In this document: positions 49,991 to 61,544 of the stretch, piece after piece | Numbering within the stretch: position 1 is the first letter of the stretch | Layout of the letters: each line of letters begins with the position of its first letter | Source: Strongylocentrotus droebachiensis | Lineage: Eukaryota; Echinodermata; Echinoidea; Camarodonta; Strongylocentrotidae | DNA: 64,000 bases | Direction of reading: 5' to 3' | NCBI GenBank assembly: GCA_035222895.1 | Contig: JAVYIG010001838.1 | Coordinates: 124,001 to 188,000 of the forward strand | Program-made: the position numbers and the translations under genes | The notes under the pieces: model-generated | The model's database searches: none | Told to the model about the DNA's origin: nothing | What the model saw: only the letters and a program-made list of their open reading frames with translations

Positions 49991-50147
49991 TCTCTAGCGG
50001 TACGTATACGCTTGTTAAGCGCGCCGTACGTCACGGCATGCTAGAGATCGAAGTACGAGAATCCACCGACCAGTCATTCTCATTAGTGATAGAGCTGGAC
50101 AAACAAGCAAGTCACAGTGATCAAATCATAATTACTCTTCTCGAAGG
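49990..50147 (+). promoter_or_regulatory. Candidate 5' UTR exon/promoter region of the peroxiredoxin gene
   Basis: A CpG-containing stretch with GCGCGCCGTACGTCACGG is followed by sequence ending in CGAAGG|GTGAGT, a good splice donor at 50148. The coding exon at 56021 is preceded by a clear acceptor (CTCTTAAACAG at 55994), so a non-coding first exon must lie upstream. This is the best candidate I can see; the GC-rich stretch at 51590-51740 is an alternative. Confidence 0.35.
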
Positions 50148-50587
50148 GTGAGTATTTACTTATTGTTATTGAAAAATGGGTTAAGTTTTTAATAACTTAT
50201 AATTTCGGAGAGTGATTTGGTAATGTGTAAGACTAAAATCTACTCGATGAGCCAAGGTTTATTTGCATACCGGGTAACTTGCATAAGCTTCTCGATGTGT
50301 TGCACGTGGGTAAAAATTATGCCGGTACGGTAATTGTCATTGACATTCTTTGTCAAAATTTAGAGGTCTTCTTTTGTATGAGGCGGGGCAGTGATTTTTT
50401 AATGAATGTGATAAATAAGCTTGCTGTGTCACAATTGTAATTATTTTTTGTCATTATTTAGCTATTTCTATGAGTATGATTATGAAAGTATCTATAATCT
50501 GATAATCTAGATCTAGACTATTCTTGATCTTATTCTTAAAAATTCATTGTGATCATTTGAGCAATTGAGGTGCACGGCTGATATTGG

Positions 50588-51039
50588 CAGTAGGGGCGCT
50601 GGTCCGAGAATAAGGATCGTCTTCATAAACGAGGATCGTCTTCTTTAACACGAACCGATGCGTCCTCAAAAATAAGGACCGTCGTTTCATATTTTTGATC
50701 AGCGCATTGGCGATGCAAAAAACGGATTCTGCAATGATTTTCTTGATGCATTTTACATTGACTTTGTACAGAGACCTTCACATTATGAGCAATAAATCCT
50801 TGGGAAGACGGACAACCCATAAAAGTAGACGGTGAACTAGGGTTATTTTCCCCTGGGGAATCCATTTTTGGCATCGCCAGTGGGCCGTTCTGTAACATGA
50901 AACCCCCAGAGCGCCGATGAAAAAAAACGTCCTCGAAAATGCAGACGACCCTTATTTTTGAGGACGCATTTTGTCCTTGTTTATGAGGATATCCTTGTTT
51001 ATGAGGACGATCCTCATTCTTGGACCAGCGCCCCTACTG
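50588..51039. mobile_element. TIR element with CAGTAGGGGCGCTGGTCC ends, 5-bp duplication
   Basis: Left CAGTAGGGGCGCTGGTCCGA and the reverse complement of the right end, CAGTAGGGGCGCTGGTCCAA, differ at one base. The match continues with GAATAAGGATCGTC/GAATGAGGATCGTC. Flanks ATTGG (50583-50587 and 51040-51044) form a 5-bp duplication. No coding frame with recognised function. Confidence 0.8.
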
Positions 51040-51499
51040 ATTGGAGACTAAAAAGTTAGACTTCCATCTCCTAGAAGTCTATTTGGTAGATTGTCTCTAA
51101 TTTCAGAGGCTTTTATTTGGGTAGCCTGTTTTGGAGACGGTCTCCCCATTAATTTTCCCCTTTGGAATTGGGATGCAATTACCAATTTCTTATATTAACG
51201 TTTGTAGACCCTAGACTAGTCAGAAACAAAACTGATTCACTGGTCATGAAATTAAATACTCACAATTATAAATACAAAATTACAAGTAATTCTACGGTAT
51301 AATCTACATTATTTCTGAAGTATTTTGGATATCTTGTCTCCTGCTACTATACTAATACTAGGCCTAGATCTAGAGTAAAGGAGGGGTTTTTCGGCCACTT
51401 CAGACAAAATCCTATTTTTTGGACTCTTTGACTTTAGACTTTAGAGGTCTACTCCCTATTTATTATCATTTCTTGTTCAAATCATGAAGCAAATATTAT

Positions 51500-51830
51500 T
51501 ATTTAAACAAAAAAAGAATCCCAGAAAAAAAAATCATGAATTGCCATGACATTATTCATTTCAATTTTCACTGTTTCGGAGACAGTTATCGGCCTAGCGA
51601 GACAGTTTTCGGTTGCACGTACAAAGTCCATAGGAAGCGCGCGCCTGCGCCGTGCGTTTCCCCGCTGATCTATAGCACTAGCGGGCGGAGCAGGTATCCC
51701 ACGCCGGAGCTCCCCGGAGCTCACCATGCCGAAAACTATGTCTGCGGTGATCGGAAATTGGAATCTGAATTAGACAGAGATATCGTGTGTGCGCTGCGGT
51801 GTCCAGCTGCATTGATTTAATACATGCGAT
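51500..51830. other. GC-rich island, unassigned
   Basis: It contains GCGCGCGCCTGCGCCGTGCG and CCGGAGCTCCCCGGAGCTC in otherwise AT-rich DNA. Open frames exist on both strands but none shows a known motif. It could be a promoter or first exon, or a repeat. Confidence 0.3.
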
Positions 51831-51992
51831 GAGATACTTTTAAGCTTGCGACTCACACAAAATCGGGCTCTAAATCTGAAAAATACTTGAAATAAAGCTC
51901 ATTTTATGGTACCCATATTCCTTACAGACATGCGTAAGATACTCGATTTTTCAGATTCAGGTAGCGGGACCGCCGATTACATCGCTAAAATG

Positions 51993-53664
51993 TAGGCTTG
52001 AGTCGGTACGGTCGATCACACCGGGACCCGACCGTTGCCGTCGGGTCCCGGTTTCGTTTTTTGAGAACCGACGCTCCAAAAAAATAATGAAATATATGTA
52101 AGAAATTGCAGTTTTGCACAACACTAAAATCATTCCACCTTGAAACTTAAGTATTTAATTGTTACCAATCATATTCTAGCTCATCCTGAATCAATCCGAA
52201 CTGCTGATATAAATATGGGTTGCAAAGCAGTTCGCCCCATGGGGTTGTTGTTGCCAGCTGCTAGCTAGCTACTGTACTGGCCGGGTCTCTCGGCAGGATT
52301 AGTAAATCAGGTTGAAAGAAACACTAATGTTTGAATAAAAAACGGCTTTCTAAAAAGTACTTCTTTACAACATACCGATCGAATAATTTTTAAAAGACAA
52401 AATGGATATTATTTCTTTGACTTTGAACACCGCATGCTTCTTTTAAAAGCTGAAAATTACTTGGTAATCACAAGAAGTTTCGATACGGATAGCTGTTGCA
52501 ATGCAAGTTCAAACTAGTCTCGGAAAAATGCGCAGTGCTCCTCGTAGTTAGCTGTAATCCGTTTCAGAACGAACCCAAACAAAGACGTGATCGTAGCGAG
52601 AAAAAATCATTAAAAACTACGAGAGCACAATTGGAAAGACAACTACTCAAAATTATCGTAAGCAGATACATAACTTGGAGGAATAATACAATAGTTGTCC
52701 AAGAAAAGCCACAGAAATAGTGATATTTAAGGAGTTACTATAGGTACTAATATGTCCGAATTACACGTTATTTGGTTTCTAGCCTCGTGTTCTAACACGA
52801 GGCTAGAAACCAAATAACGCCCTCTGCGGTAAAAAGCAGTATAACAAAGGATTCGAGTATTTGCAGCAAGCCCCTTGCGATAAAAATGTACCCAGTTACT
52901 CCTCGATTATCACAATTTCTTTGGCATTTCTTGGGCGATTATTGAATTCTTTGTCCAAGTTATTTATCTGATTATCGTAATTTTGAGCAGTAGTTGTCTT
53001 TCCAATTGTGCTCTCGTAGTTTTTAATGATTTTTTTCTCGTTACGATCACGTCTTTGTTTGGGTTCGTTCTGGCACGCATTACAGCTAACAAGGAGCACT
53101 GCGCATTTTTCCGAGACTAGTCTGAACTTGCCTTGCAACAGCTATCCGTATCGAAACTTCTTGTGATTACCAAGTAATTTTCAGCTTTTAAAAGAAGCAT
53201 GCGGTGTTCAAAATCAAAGAAAAAATATCTATTTTGTTTTTAAAAATTATTCGATCGGTATGTTGTAAAGGAGTACTTTTTAGAAAGCCGTTTTATTATT
53301 CAAACATTAATGTTTTCTGACCCAATTTATTCAACCTGCATGAATCAAAATGGCGGCTCGATCGTTGTCTTTCTATTTTTGCTCCAGTTTTTTTACTTTT
53401 AGAGGCACGATAATGACACTAAACATCGCCAATCATGGATAAAAATAATGTCAAATGGAAGAATATACCGATCTGTGCCGAGGTATGCATGTGTTGATTT
53501 ATTTGACTGATAAAAAAGGTCACTTTTAAGGGACATACTGATGATATGCGCTTTTTATAGAGGCAAGTGACAAATCCTGCGAGCTGATTTCGGGACACCG
53601 GGTCCCGATCGGTGCAAGGCCGTCGGGACCCGGTTTATGAAAATCCCGACATGACACAGGCCTA
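51993..53664. mobile_element. Foldback transposon with 8-bp target duplication, hAT-like
   Basis: TAGGCTTGAGTC at the left and, inverted, TAGGCCTGTGTC at the right are flanked by CTAAAATG (51985-51992 and 53665-53672), an exact non-palindromic 8-bp duplication. Next inside are small hairpins CCGGGACCCGAC/GTCGGGTCCCGG at each end. The two halves are long inverted repeats (for example ACTAGTCTCGGAAAAATGCG at 52515 and inverted near 53103), meeting at a perfect hairpin at 52766-52819. No transposase is present. TAGG ends with an 8-bp duplication fit the hAT superfamily. Confidence 0.85.
52766..52819. repeat. Perfect 54-bp hairpin at centre of the foldback element
   Basis: 25-bp arms beginning CGTTATTTGGTTTCTAGCCT, with a 4-base TCTA loop and no mismatch. 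Confidence 0.95.
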
Positions 53665-53764
53665 CTAAAATGTGATATTTAAGGATATATTTCCCATTGC
53701 AAATGTGGTTCTTCAGTGACTCTGGCATGTTATGGTATGTGTGGGATATGTGATATGCTATTAT

Positions 53765-53970
53765 GCGATGTATTTTAAAGCTAAAGAACAGTTACGGTCA
53801 TGCAATTGCATAGTGAAAGAAACGTTGTGAAATCGATCAGAAAAGGTTGATCATCTAGCATAGATGTACTGCAAGTTTCTGGAATCATCAAAATTATAAG
53901 ATATTTGGCCAAGTCTTCATAAAGTTAGAAGCACTGTACACAGAAAGATGTATATGGGACTACACACACG
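53765..53970 (+). repeat. Interspersed repeat, third copy
   Basis: Shares GTGAAAGAAACG, AAATCGATCAGAAAAGGTTG and AGAAAGATGTATATGGGAC with 12440-12620, with small deletions. Confidence 0.8.
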
Positions 53971-54408
53971 TGCGCGACACGTGCATTTGTATCTCTCAAC
54001 AGGCGAGAGATGTACTAATTTACCAAATATATCAATTAGTAGGCGGTTTCCCGTCAAAATTTTATCGTCCTGTAATATTCAAAACATATTCTTTCACATG
54101 ATTGGTAATAAGAGCTTCCATTTCATTTTTTGAAATTGGGGCGTTTCCAATACTGGTCTTTACCTTTAAAGGGATTTTACCATGCATCCAACGGGGCGGA
54201 CTGAAAACTGTCGACGGTCGATTACCCCCTCCTTTACTCTATGTTCAACTTTTTTTTATTTTCCTTACCGTATTCATTTTTAGCAGTTTTCTTCAAGTTA
54301 CTTTTTGTAAAAATGAGGTGGAATTGCAACTTAGTCTAAGGCCTTAAGGCCATGTCTCAGCTCTTGTTCTCGCTGATAGAATCATTAACATGAGATGTCT
54401 AACTAGTA

Positions 54409-54957
54409 CCGTAAATCTCTGTGTATAAGGCGCACCTGTGTATAAGGCGCACCCCTATTTTGAAGACAAAAAAAAAAAAAAAAAATCAGAAAAAAAAAAT
54501 CGGGAAAAAAAAATTAGGGAAAAAAGAAAAGAATCTGTCATCTTTAGTTTTAAAACCAACATTATTACTAGGTCTAACTTAGTTCCAATCGGCAAGGTTT
54601 TGTTGCCCCTACGGAGCTCTAAAAACAATAATTATCGGCAAGGTTTTGTTGCCCCTACGGAGATCTAAAAACAATAATTATCGGCAAGGTTTTGTTGCCC
54701 CTACGGAGATCTAAAAACAATAACTATCGGCAAGGTTTTGTTGCCCCTACGGAGATCTAAAAACAATAACTATCGGCAAGGTTTTGTTGCCCCTACGGAG
54801 CTCTAAAAACAATATTTATCGGCAAGGCTTATCGAAAACCACCAAAAAGTAGCATTTTGAGGACTCAAAATATTCTGTACCTGTGTATAAGGCGCACCCC
54901 CGATTTTTGATTTTTGCAGACGGTAAAAAAGTGCGCCTTATACACAGAGATTTACGG
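54409..54957. mobile_element. TIR element with CCGTAAATCTCTGTGTATAA ends, TA-flanked
   Basis: Left CCGTAAATCTCTGTGTATAA and the reverse complement of the right end are identical over 20 bp and continue with GGCGCAC. TA lies outside both ends. It contains five 46-bp tandem repeats and an A-rich tract. No transposase. Confidence 0.85.
54591..54835 (+). repeat. 46-bp tandem repeat, five units
   Basis: Units start at 54591, 54637, 54683, 54729 and 54775, with a partial sixth at 54821. Each reads GGCAAGGTTTTGTTGCCCCT, then ACGGAG(A/C)TCTAAAAACAATA. Confidence 0.95.
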
Positions 54958-55197
54958 TAAGCTTTTTGTGAAACGGTTTAGGAAGATCAGAGACGTCTCC
55001 GCAGTCGGCGGATAAATTTACGACTGTCTTGTTGTTTTATAAATGTAATGTTTCCTGGGAGAAATTTCAATTTTCAATTTCAATTGTCTTGTTGTTTGTT
55101 TCGAGAAACGGACCCCCAGTCTCTAAAATGGGAGACAGTCTCCACAATCAGTCTTGCACCTTTACTGTATTAGCTGCTCTTCCTCTTAATGTCAGAC

Positions 55198-55266
55198 ATA
55201 ATAATAATAATACGAAAAATTTATATAGCGCTTGTGACATAAAAGTTTCAAAGCGCTGTACACAAA
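55198..55266 (+). repeat. Interspersed repeat fragment (TATATAGCGCTT...AAGCGCTGTACA)
   Basis: Same pattern as 29697-29775, preceded by AATAATAATAAT. It has inverted AGCGCTT/AAGCGCT words. Confidence 0.55.
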
Positions 55267-55654
55267 TCAAAATTACTTCAAGAAAAATCAATATTACCGA
55301 TGGAATTAACATTACTCAAATTACCAAGAAAACAAAATATCGCTAACATAACTTAACAAATTAACATGACTTAACAAATTAACATGACTTAAATTACCAA
55401 GAAGATCAAATATTACTAACATAACTGATTGGGATCAGTGCAAGTTGAAACAGTAAAAGAAATTTGAATTGAGGTAGACCTACAGATCAGTTGATTATGC
55501 TGTTTACAGAGAAATAAGAGATTAAAATAGTAATCTTGGAATGTTTCCATTAGGTAACCAAAAATAAATAGTGCCCCATAATACATAAGCAGTGTTTATA
55601 AATAGATTCTGTTATTTGCCTTGCAACCTTGAAACCATGACTATCAGAAGCAAG

Positions 55655-55860
55655 AAAACAATGTATTGGTTTGGTTTGATCATTGATGGTTTGTTTTTAC
55701 TCGACTGAGCACTAAGAAAGCATGTGAATGCTTGAAAAAGTTAAAAGTAAGCAACCAGGGGACTCACTCAATGCCTTGCCAAAGGGCACTAGCGCATCAA
55801 GTTGGTTTTGAAACTACCTACCTCCTAGTTACGGGACCACTGCTCCACCACTACGAACAC
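55655..55860 (-). mobile_element. tRNA-derived SINE, antisense copy
   Basis: The reverse complement matches 7680-7945: GGAGCAGTGGTCCCGTAACT, AGGAGGT, TTCAAAACCAACTTGATGCG and AAGGCATTGA, then CTGGTTGCTTA and CACATGCTTTCTTAG. It lies about 160 bp before the peroxiredoxin coding exon. Confidence 0.8.
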
Positions 55861-56020
55861 TATTTTTATTCACATGTTGACTAGATCAAGATCTAGTAAG
55901 ATTTTTGATTTTTAATCACAATTTATGTCATGCCTTTTCTTGTGTTTGAACGACCAACTGTGACTAAATAATTTTCCTTTGACCTCTTAAACAGGATAGA
56001 AGACATAACGAAATTGAAAA

Positions 56021-58452
56021 ATGGCAGGCAAGGCTCGTGTCCAGGAACCAGCTCCTTATTTTGAGGGAACTGCAGTCAGCACAACCGGTGAATTTGTCGA
56101 CGTCAAATTGTCGGACTACAAAGGTAAGAAAAACATTTTTTTTTTAATTTAAAGGCTGAAGTATAAAATGATAAGATAATGATTATTCTTTTACCAGACT
56201 GCTATAAAAGAAAGCATGCTTGTAAATAAGCAACCAGGGAACCAACGGCTTTAAGTCCTCTCCAAGGGACTAGAATCAGTGATAGATGTTTGTTTGTTTA
56301 TTTGTTTGTATTGTTTTTATTGTGCTTGAGAATTTACCAGCATTTTTATTTGGATGAGTTATTCATCTAAACCACAAGATGAACTTATTGAGGCAAAGGA
56401 GACAAGTATTTGCCAATGCATTTAAAATGCTATCAGAATATATCAATATCAATTTTAGATTAAATGAAGGTGCTTTTGTTGTTTCGTTCTGAATTTTATT
56501 TCCGCTGAAGCTTTAGAAATACACAGAATTTCTTCTATCATTTGAATTGGCCAAATGATGATTTAATTAATTTGGCCAATGTGTTAGCCGAAAAAGAGTT
56601 TCTTGCTTGATTTTTTCAAGTGAGGATGAAGCAGTTGTGTATCATTTTGTAACAGTTTGAATTCTATTATCAGTATCTTACTAGATTCTTTAAAACATGA
56701 AATAGCTCAGTTTTGAAAATTCCTACTTGAAGTTTTGAAAATTCCTACTTGAAGTTTTGAACAAACATATGGTTATTCACATTGTGTACATCCATAGTTT
56801 GTTTTGTTCAATATAGTCAGGCCTGAAAATAACCCAATTTAAATTGGTTTCCTGATTTTTCAATTTTTTTTCCTGATTTTTTTTCCCCGATTTTTTTTCT
56901 TCTTCCCGATTTTACGCCCATTTTTCCCTTATATTTCCTATTTTTCCAAATTTTCTCCCAATTTTGGTTCTGAAATGGGGGGAATGTTGTTAGGTGCCAT
57001 TTTTTCCTCCCCCGTCTCCTTTTTTTTAATACTCGGTATGAGAAGTGAAAAGTACTTGGTACCCATGTGAACTTCGACCTTAATCTCACTTTCTGTCCTC
57101 ATTGATGTAAGGCCTAAAATAAAAACTTGTTGTATTGCCCTTTAGGTGCCAAAACATGGGTCGGTCGGTCGGAAAAGATTTTTGTTTTTAAACATTTTTT
57201 TTTTCTCGCCCTTTTGGGCCTTATTTTTCACTTTTTGATGTTTTTTTTCTTTTTTTCCCCGCCCTCTTTTGGCTGATATTTCTCAGTTTTCTAGCTGGTG
57301 CAGTGCGTGATATAAACTATAAACACGTACAAGAGGCCGGGATCTACTTGCATGTTTAGGCTAGTAGGATTTTGAAACTAGGGCAGAAGACGAGTGAGAA
57401 TTTGGGAATAATTTGATTTTATGCATTTATATCCCATTTAAACAAATAAAATACATATTTTTGTATTCATTAATAAAAACAAATTAAAAAAAACGGTTAA
57501 AAAAAAAAAACTTTTTTAGAATGCCGACCATAGATTTTCAAATTTTTGGTTCAGTCGCAAAGGGCAATACAACAAGTTTTTATTTTAGGCCTGATGGCTG
57601 TTTGACATACTGTACATGTGTACATGTGTAATGTACATTGTAAAACAAGACATAGTTATTTCTGAAATATGAACTACTTTTTGTTGCAGTTTTTTCACAG
57701 AAAATCTTCATGACATGAAACTTGAGTTGAGAGATTGAGATTTAAGAAGACAGAAAAACAAATCTTGTATTTTTCAAATACTTTGATTACCTTTTGATGT
57801 GGATCATTAACAGTAAAAGCTCAAATGAAATTAAAATGGAAGGAAATTTAACATTTACAACAATTCCTCAGTGCAGTCAGAGGATATATATCTCAAATAC
57901 ATAAAGATGTCAAAAACAAAAATTTGCTATGTCAAAGGTCATAAAGATCAATTGACATGTATTTTATTTTTTGTTCTCATTGTCTTGTTTAGAAATGCAA
58001 CTCCCTTTTCCTATGAGCAGAGAGCAGAGCAAGAGCTCATATATTGATCAATACTCCCAAACTGATGCCATTTTGTTAAACATCCTTCTTTCTGTTTACT
58101 GCAAAACATGTTAAGAAAACAAGAACAAACCAACTCATGTATACTGAAAGGCCATTCTGTGCCACTAAAGTTTCTAATCTGGGTTTGCAAATTTAAATCA
58201 TTCAAAAGGGTTATACAATAAACAGGTCGGTGGCATTTACAATGTACAAGAAGATCTTATCTTTTTAACTGAGAGCATTAGTATTAAAAAGGAATACTTC
58301 TTTCTTCATAAATAATGGTAATTTAAAGAGAAGTAAAGACTACTGCCTTTTATTTGTGTCTCAAGAGTGCACCAGTTGATGTTGTTTTTCTTTTCTTTTT
58401 CTTTTTTCCTTTTAGGCAAATACCTTGTATTCTTCTTCTATCCATTGGACTT
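56021..58452 (+). CDS. Typical 2-Cys peroxiredoxin, first two coding exons (3' part outside window)
   Basis: Peroxiredoxins (AhpC/TSA family) reduce H2O2 and organic peroxides with a peroxidatic Cys. Exon 1 is 56021-56123 (MAGKARVQEPAPYFEG, TAVSTTGEFVDVKLSDYKG) and exon 2 is 58416-58452 (KYLVFFFYPLD plus TT). Both have GT-AG ends; the split Gly codon (G|GC) and a split Phe codon (TT|) keep frame. The next residues in the family would be the TFVCPTE active-site block; I do not find it before 64000, so it lies beyond the window. There is no signal peptide, which favours a cytosolic PRDX1/2-like enzyme over PRDX4. The start ATG follows a 5' UTR acceptor at 55994 and an AAAA context. Confidence 0.9.
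56205..56290 (-). mobile_element. tRNA-derived SINE, partial tail copy
   Basis: The reverse complement reads GAGAGGACTTAAAGCCGTTG and CCCTGGTTGCTTA, as in 7790-7830, next to (TTTG)n at 56286-56312. It lies in the first coding intron of the peroxiredoxin gene. Confidence 0.65.
57110..57592. mobile_element. TIR element with AGGCCTAAAATAAAAACTTG ends
   Basis: A 34-bp end (57110-57143) is repeated exactly inverted at 57559-57592. The interior has (CGGT)n-like GGTCGGTCGG and T-rich runs. No coding frame. No convincing target duplication. Confidence 0.8.
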
Positions 58453-59588
58453 GTAAGTATATTTTTATCTTTTTTCTCTTTTTTTAATGAAATGCAGAAA
58501 TTACAGTACTGTACATGTACAATGCCAGGATGATAAGTTTTGTCAGCTTTTCTCATAAATCATCATGTGAAATCAACTTAACACTGTTGTCGCTTAAAGG
58601 CACTTAAGATTGTGAATCAACCGTATTGATACATGTATGTGATTTTTGTTGTTGTTGACAAATGCTGACAAAACTTTGGCAAATGAAAAGTGCATCATGA
58701 AGTGAACTTTACTTGGCATTTTGAACTCACTGTCCCAGGCAGTAAGAAAATAAGCTTGATAAAGTGATATGGGATGGTCCAGATTACCACATGCATGCCT
58801 GCCATATTTACCCCAGAGAGGGGGTCTCGGGAAATCTTGACTACTGCAGTACGGCAGGCATAGAATTTGTCAAAGTACTGACACTTTGGATTGTAGCTCC
58901 CTTGTGACCCGTGTGCTGCTATATACATGTAGTGTGTGTGTGTGTTTGTGTGTATGTTTTCTTCTTCTTAGAGATAAAGTGGCTAGATATGATGTATGAT
59001 ATCCACCACAAATGCATCTTATCAAGATAAAATCATGTCACATCTTTTTCCTGTTATGTTTTTGAACATTTTTATTTTGTGATTCGAGAGACTCGTGAGA
59101 AGAAATGACAGGAATGTTTGTTGCAGTTTAGAAATCACTTTTGATTTTAGAAATATAAAATCTGTAGAAGTATTTGATATGATAGCATATTATCAGGGAG
59201 AGAGAGAGAGAGAGAGGCAGACAGAGGAGAATTAATAGAGCAACTGGAGGAAGGAGGGAGGGAGGGAAGGGGGGGGGGGGGGGTCGAAAATTGATTTATC
59301 CATCATGATTGCAGTGAAGAAAAACAACAGCACACACAAAAGAAATGGATAATTCACATTTAGCCCATGGCGTGCATGCATTTCAACTATTCAAGCTTTT
59401 AATGTATAAGGGGTAGCACATGAACTTGTAATAACTCTCCTAGTGAGTGCCGTCTGAATCCTAGACCATCAGTACAAAATGAATGTACACTTTGATGGGG
59501 AATATTGTAGATTAATGGGCTAGAATCTAGCCTAGAATACAACAAATCTGTCAGAGTACCTAAATTATTTCAGGGGTTCAGCTTCATG

Positions 59589-60058
59589 TAAGACCCCGTT
59601 CTCACTCACTTCGTTGGAGCGCTCTGGAGCGCTCTAACTAAGACCCGTTCCTCAGGAGCGGTTCTTAGGTGAGTGAGAACGGTCAAAGTGGTCCAGGAAG
59701 TGGACTTCTGGACCGCTCCAGAAGACCACCTTCCGAGGTGGTCTTGAGGAGCGGGTCTTATTAAGAGCGGTTTGGAGCGCTCTAACGTGCAATGTGAACG
59801 GAAGCGTACTTTGAATGGAAGTGAGCTAATGCCCTTCGGTGCGAAACATGTAGTACGGTACATACGGTTTGTATTCCGCGCGCGAAAAAATTGACCTGCT
59901 GACCTGAGCTGCCATAGCAACAATACCACTTTGACTTGTGGAGCGGTTTGAGCCATAAAAAACTGCTCGGAGTGTGAACGCTCGCAAACCGTTCCTCAAG
60001 ACCCGTTCCTCTGGAGCGGTCTAAGACCACTTTCAAAGTGAGTGAGAACAGGGTCTTA
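59589..60058. mobile_element. Foldback element with TAAGACCCCGTTCTCACTCA ends
   Basis: The left end and the reverse complement of the right end, TAAGACCCTGTTCTCACTCA, differ at one base. The words GAGCGGT, GACCCGTTCCTC and GTGAGTGAGAACGG repeat internally in both orientations, giving sub-hairpins. No transposase. No clear target duplication. Confidence 0.8.
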
Positions 60059-60837
60059 GAAAATGGCTATGCCGATGTCATGCTGAGCAAATTATGTACA
60101 TGTACAGTACATTGTGCTAAGAATATCTTGTTTTACACCTCTGTCATACACTTGGGCGGAGAATCTTGTAGATTTATGGAATAAATCTCTAGGAATAACT
60201 AAGTTATTTATTAGGGTGAGGTTTCCTTTATTAAGCAGATCTGTGCTACATGTATTACAGATTTGAAGCAGTGAAGGCTTTAATGTACATGTACATGTAC
60301 AAATGTACATGTCGTAGATTACATAAGTTCCTGAGATTGTATGGCAGTTTTTCTATTTTAAACAAAGGGTGGTTATAAACTGCCTATTTTAAACAAAGGG
60401 AGGTTATAAACTGCCTGTTCTTTACACATGAATTCCAGACTTGTGATTCATTAATGGTCTCATTGTGATAAAACAAGTGCCAAAAGGTTCAACTCTTTAC
60501 ACAATATTAAAGCAAACTGGTGGATTCATTGGAATATAAATAGGCATTGAACACCTTTTTATTAAACTAAATAGGGGAGGGGGGAGGGAGGGAGAAAGCG
60601 CAAGAGAGGAGAGATAGAGAGAGAGAGAGCAAAAGAGAAAGAGATTAAAGGGCCCTGGAGCTTTAATATAGTGACATTTAAAATTTGTATGCAGGCCTGC
60701 TACTACACGTGAAACTCTCCTGCATAAAATTTCTCACTCCAGGTACTAACTGTTTGATATAGTGGAATAATATGTTCCTCTTGAAATTATGCTACTTACA
60801 TGGCTTACATTTTGTGTGTAGTCATAACTGAAATAAG

Positions 60838-61330
60838 TCATCTTCCTGAGGGGACCATTTTGTAGAAATAATTTGCAGATATTTCATCATTTCATTTGTC
60901 ATGGATATTGTGCCATTGTTTATTCTAAATAGCATGTTTACAATGAGCAGGTATTTTATATCATATTCCTAAAGAATATTGCGATGATACTCTAGAACAA
61001 AATGTGGAAATGGCATCATATTTCTTACCTCTGAAATGATCATATTGTAGAAATCATTTGCAGATATTTCATGCATTTTTATTGACATCGTGCCATTGCT
61101 CATTTTCAAAAAATTTTGCTTGTCATCACACAACAAAATATTGAGGTATCACATTTGAACGAAATTTGGAAATGGTAATATTTTCTGTAATTATCATATT
61201 GTAGAAATCATTTGGAACTATCTCTTTCTTTCATATCTTATTGACATTTTGCTATTCAATTACAAGGAATATTTTAATGGAATATAACTAACTTTTTAAT
61301 GAATATGGGGACATGGCAGAAAATCAGTTG
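60838..61330 (+). repeat. Diverged ~160-180-bp tandem repeat, three copies
   Basis: Each copy has CATATTGTAGAAATCATTTG-like, ATTTCAT, ATTGACAT.GTGCCATTG and 'gaaatttggaaatgg' words in the same order, starting near 60850, 61037 and 61190. A fourth, weaker copy may follow to about 61410. Confidence 0.6.
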
Positions 61331-61544
61331 CATGCATCTCACTTTTTCATTTACCATCAATCGTGTTCATTCAAGTAGTTTATTCATAATATATTTTGCA
61401 TTTCTACATCTTCTAGCAGAGTATGATGTTACTTTTGAAGAGAATATTTAACAATATATTCAGAAAAATATGTAAGCATCTTATTCTAATTTTTTTGTAT
61501 CCCACTGTGATAACACTCCCTGATTTTTAAATGTAACCTTGGAT

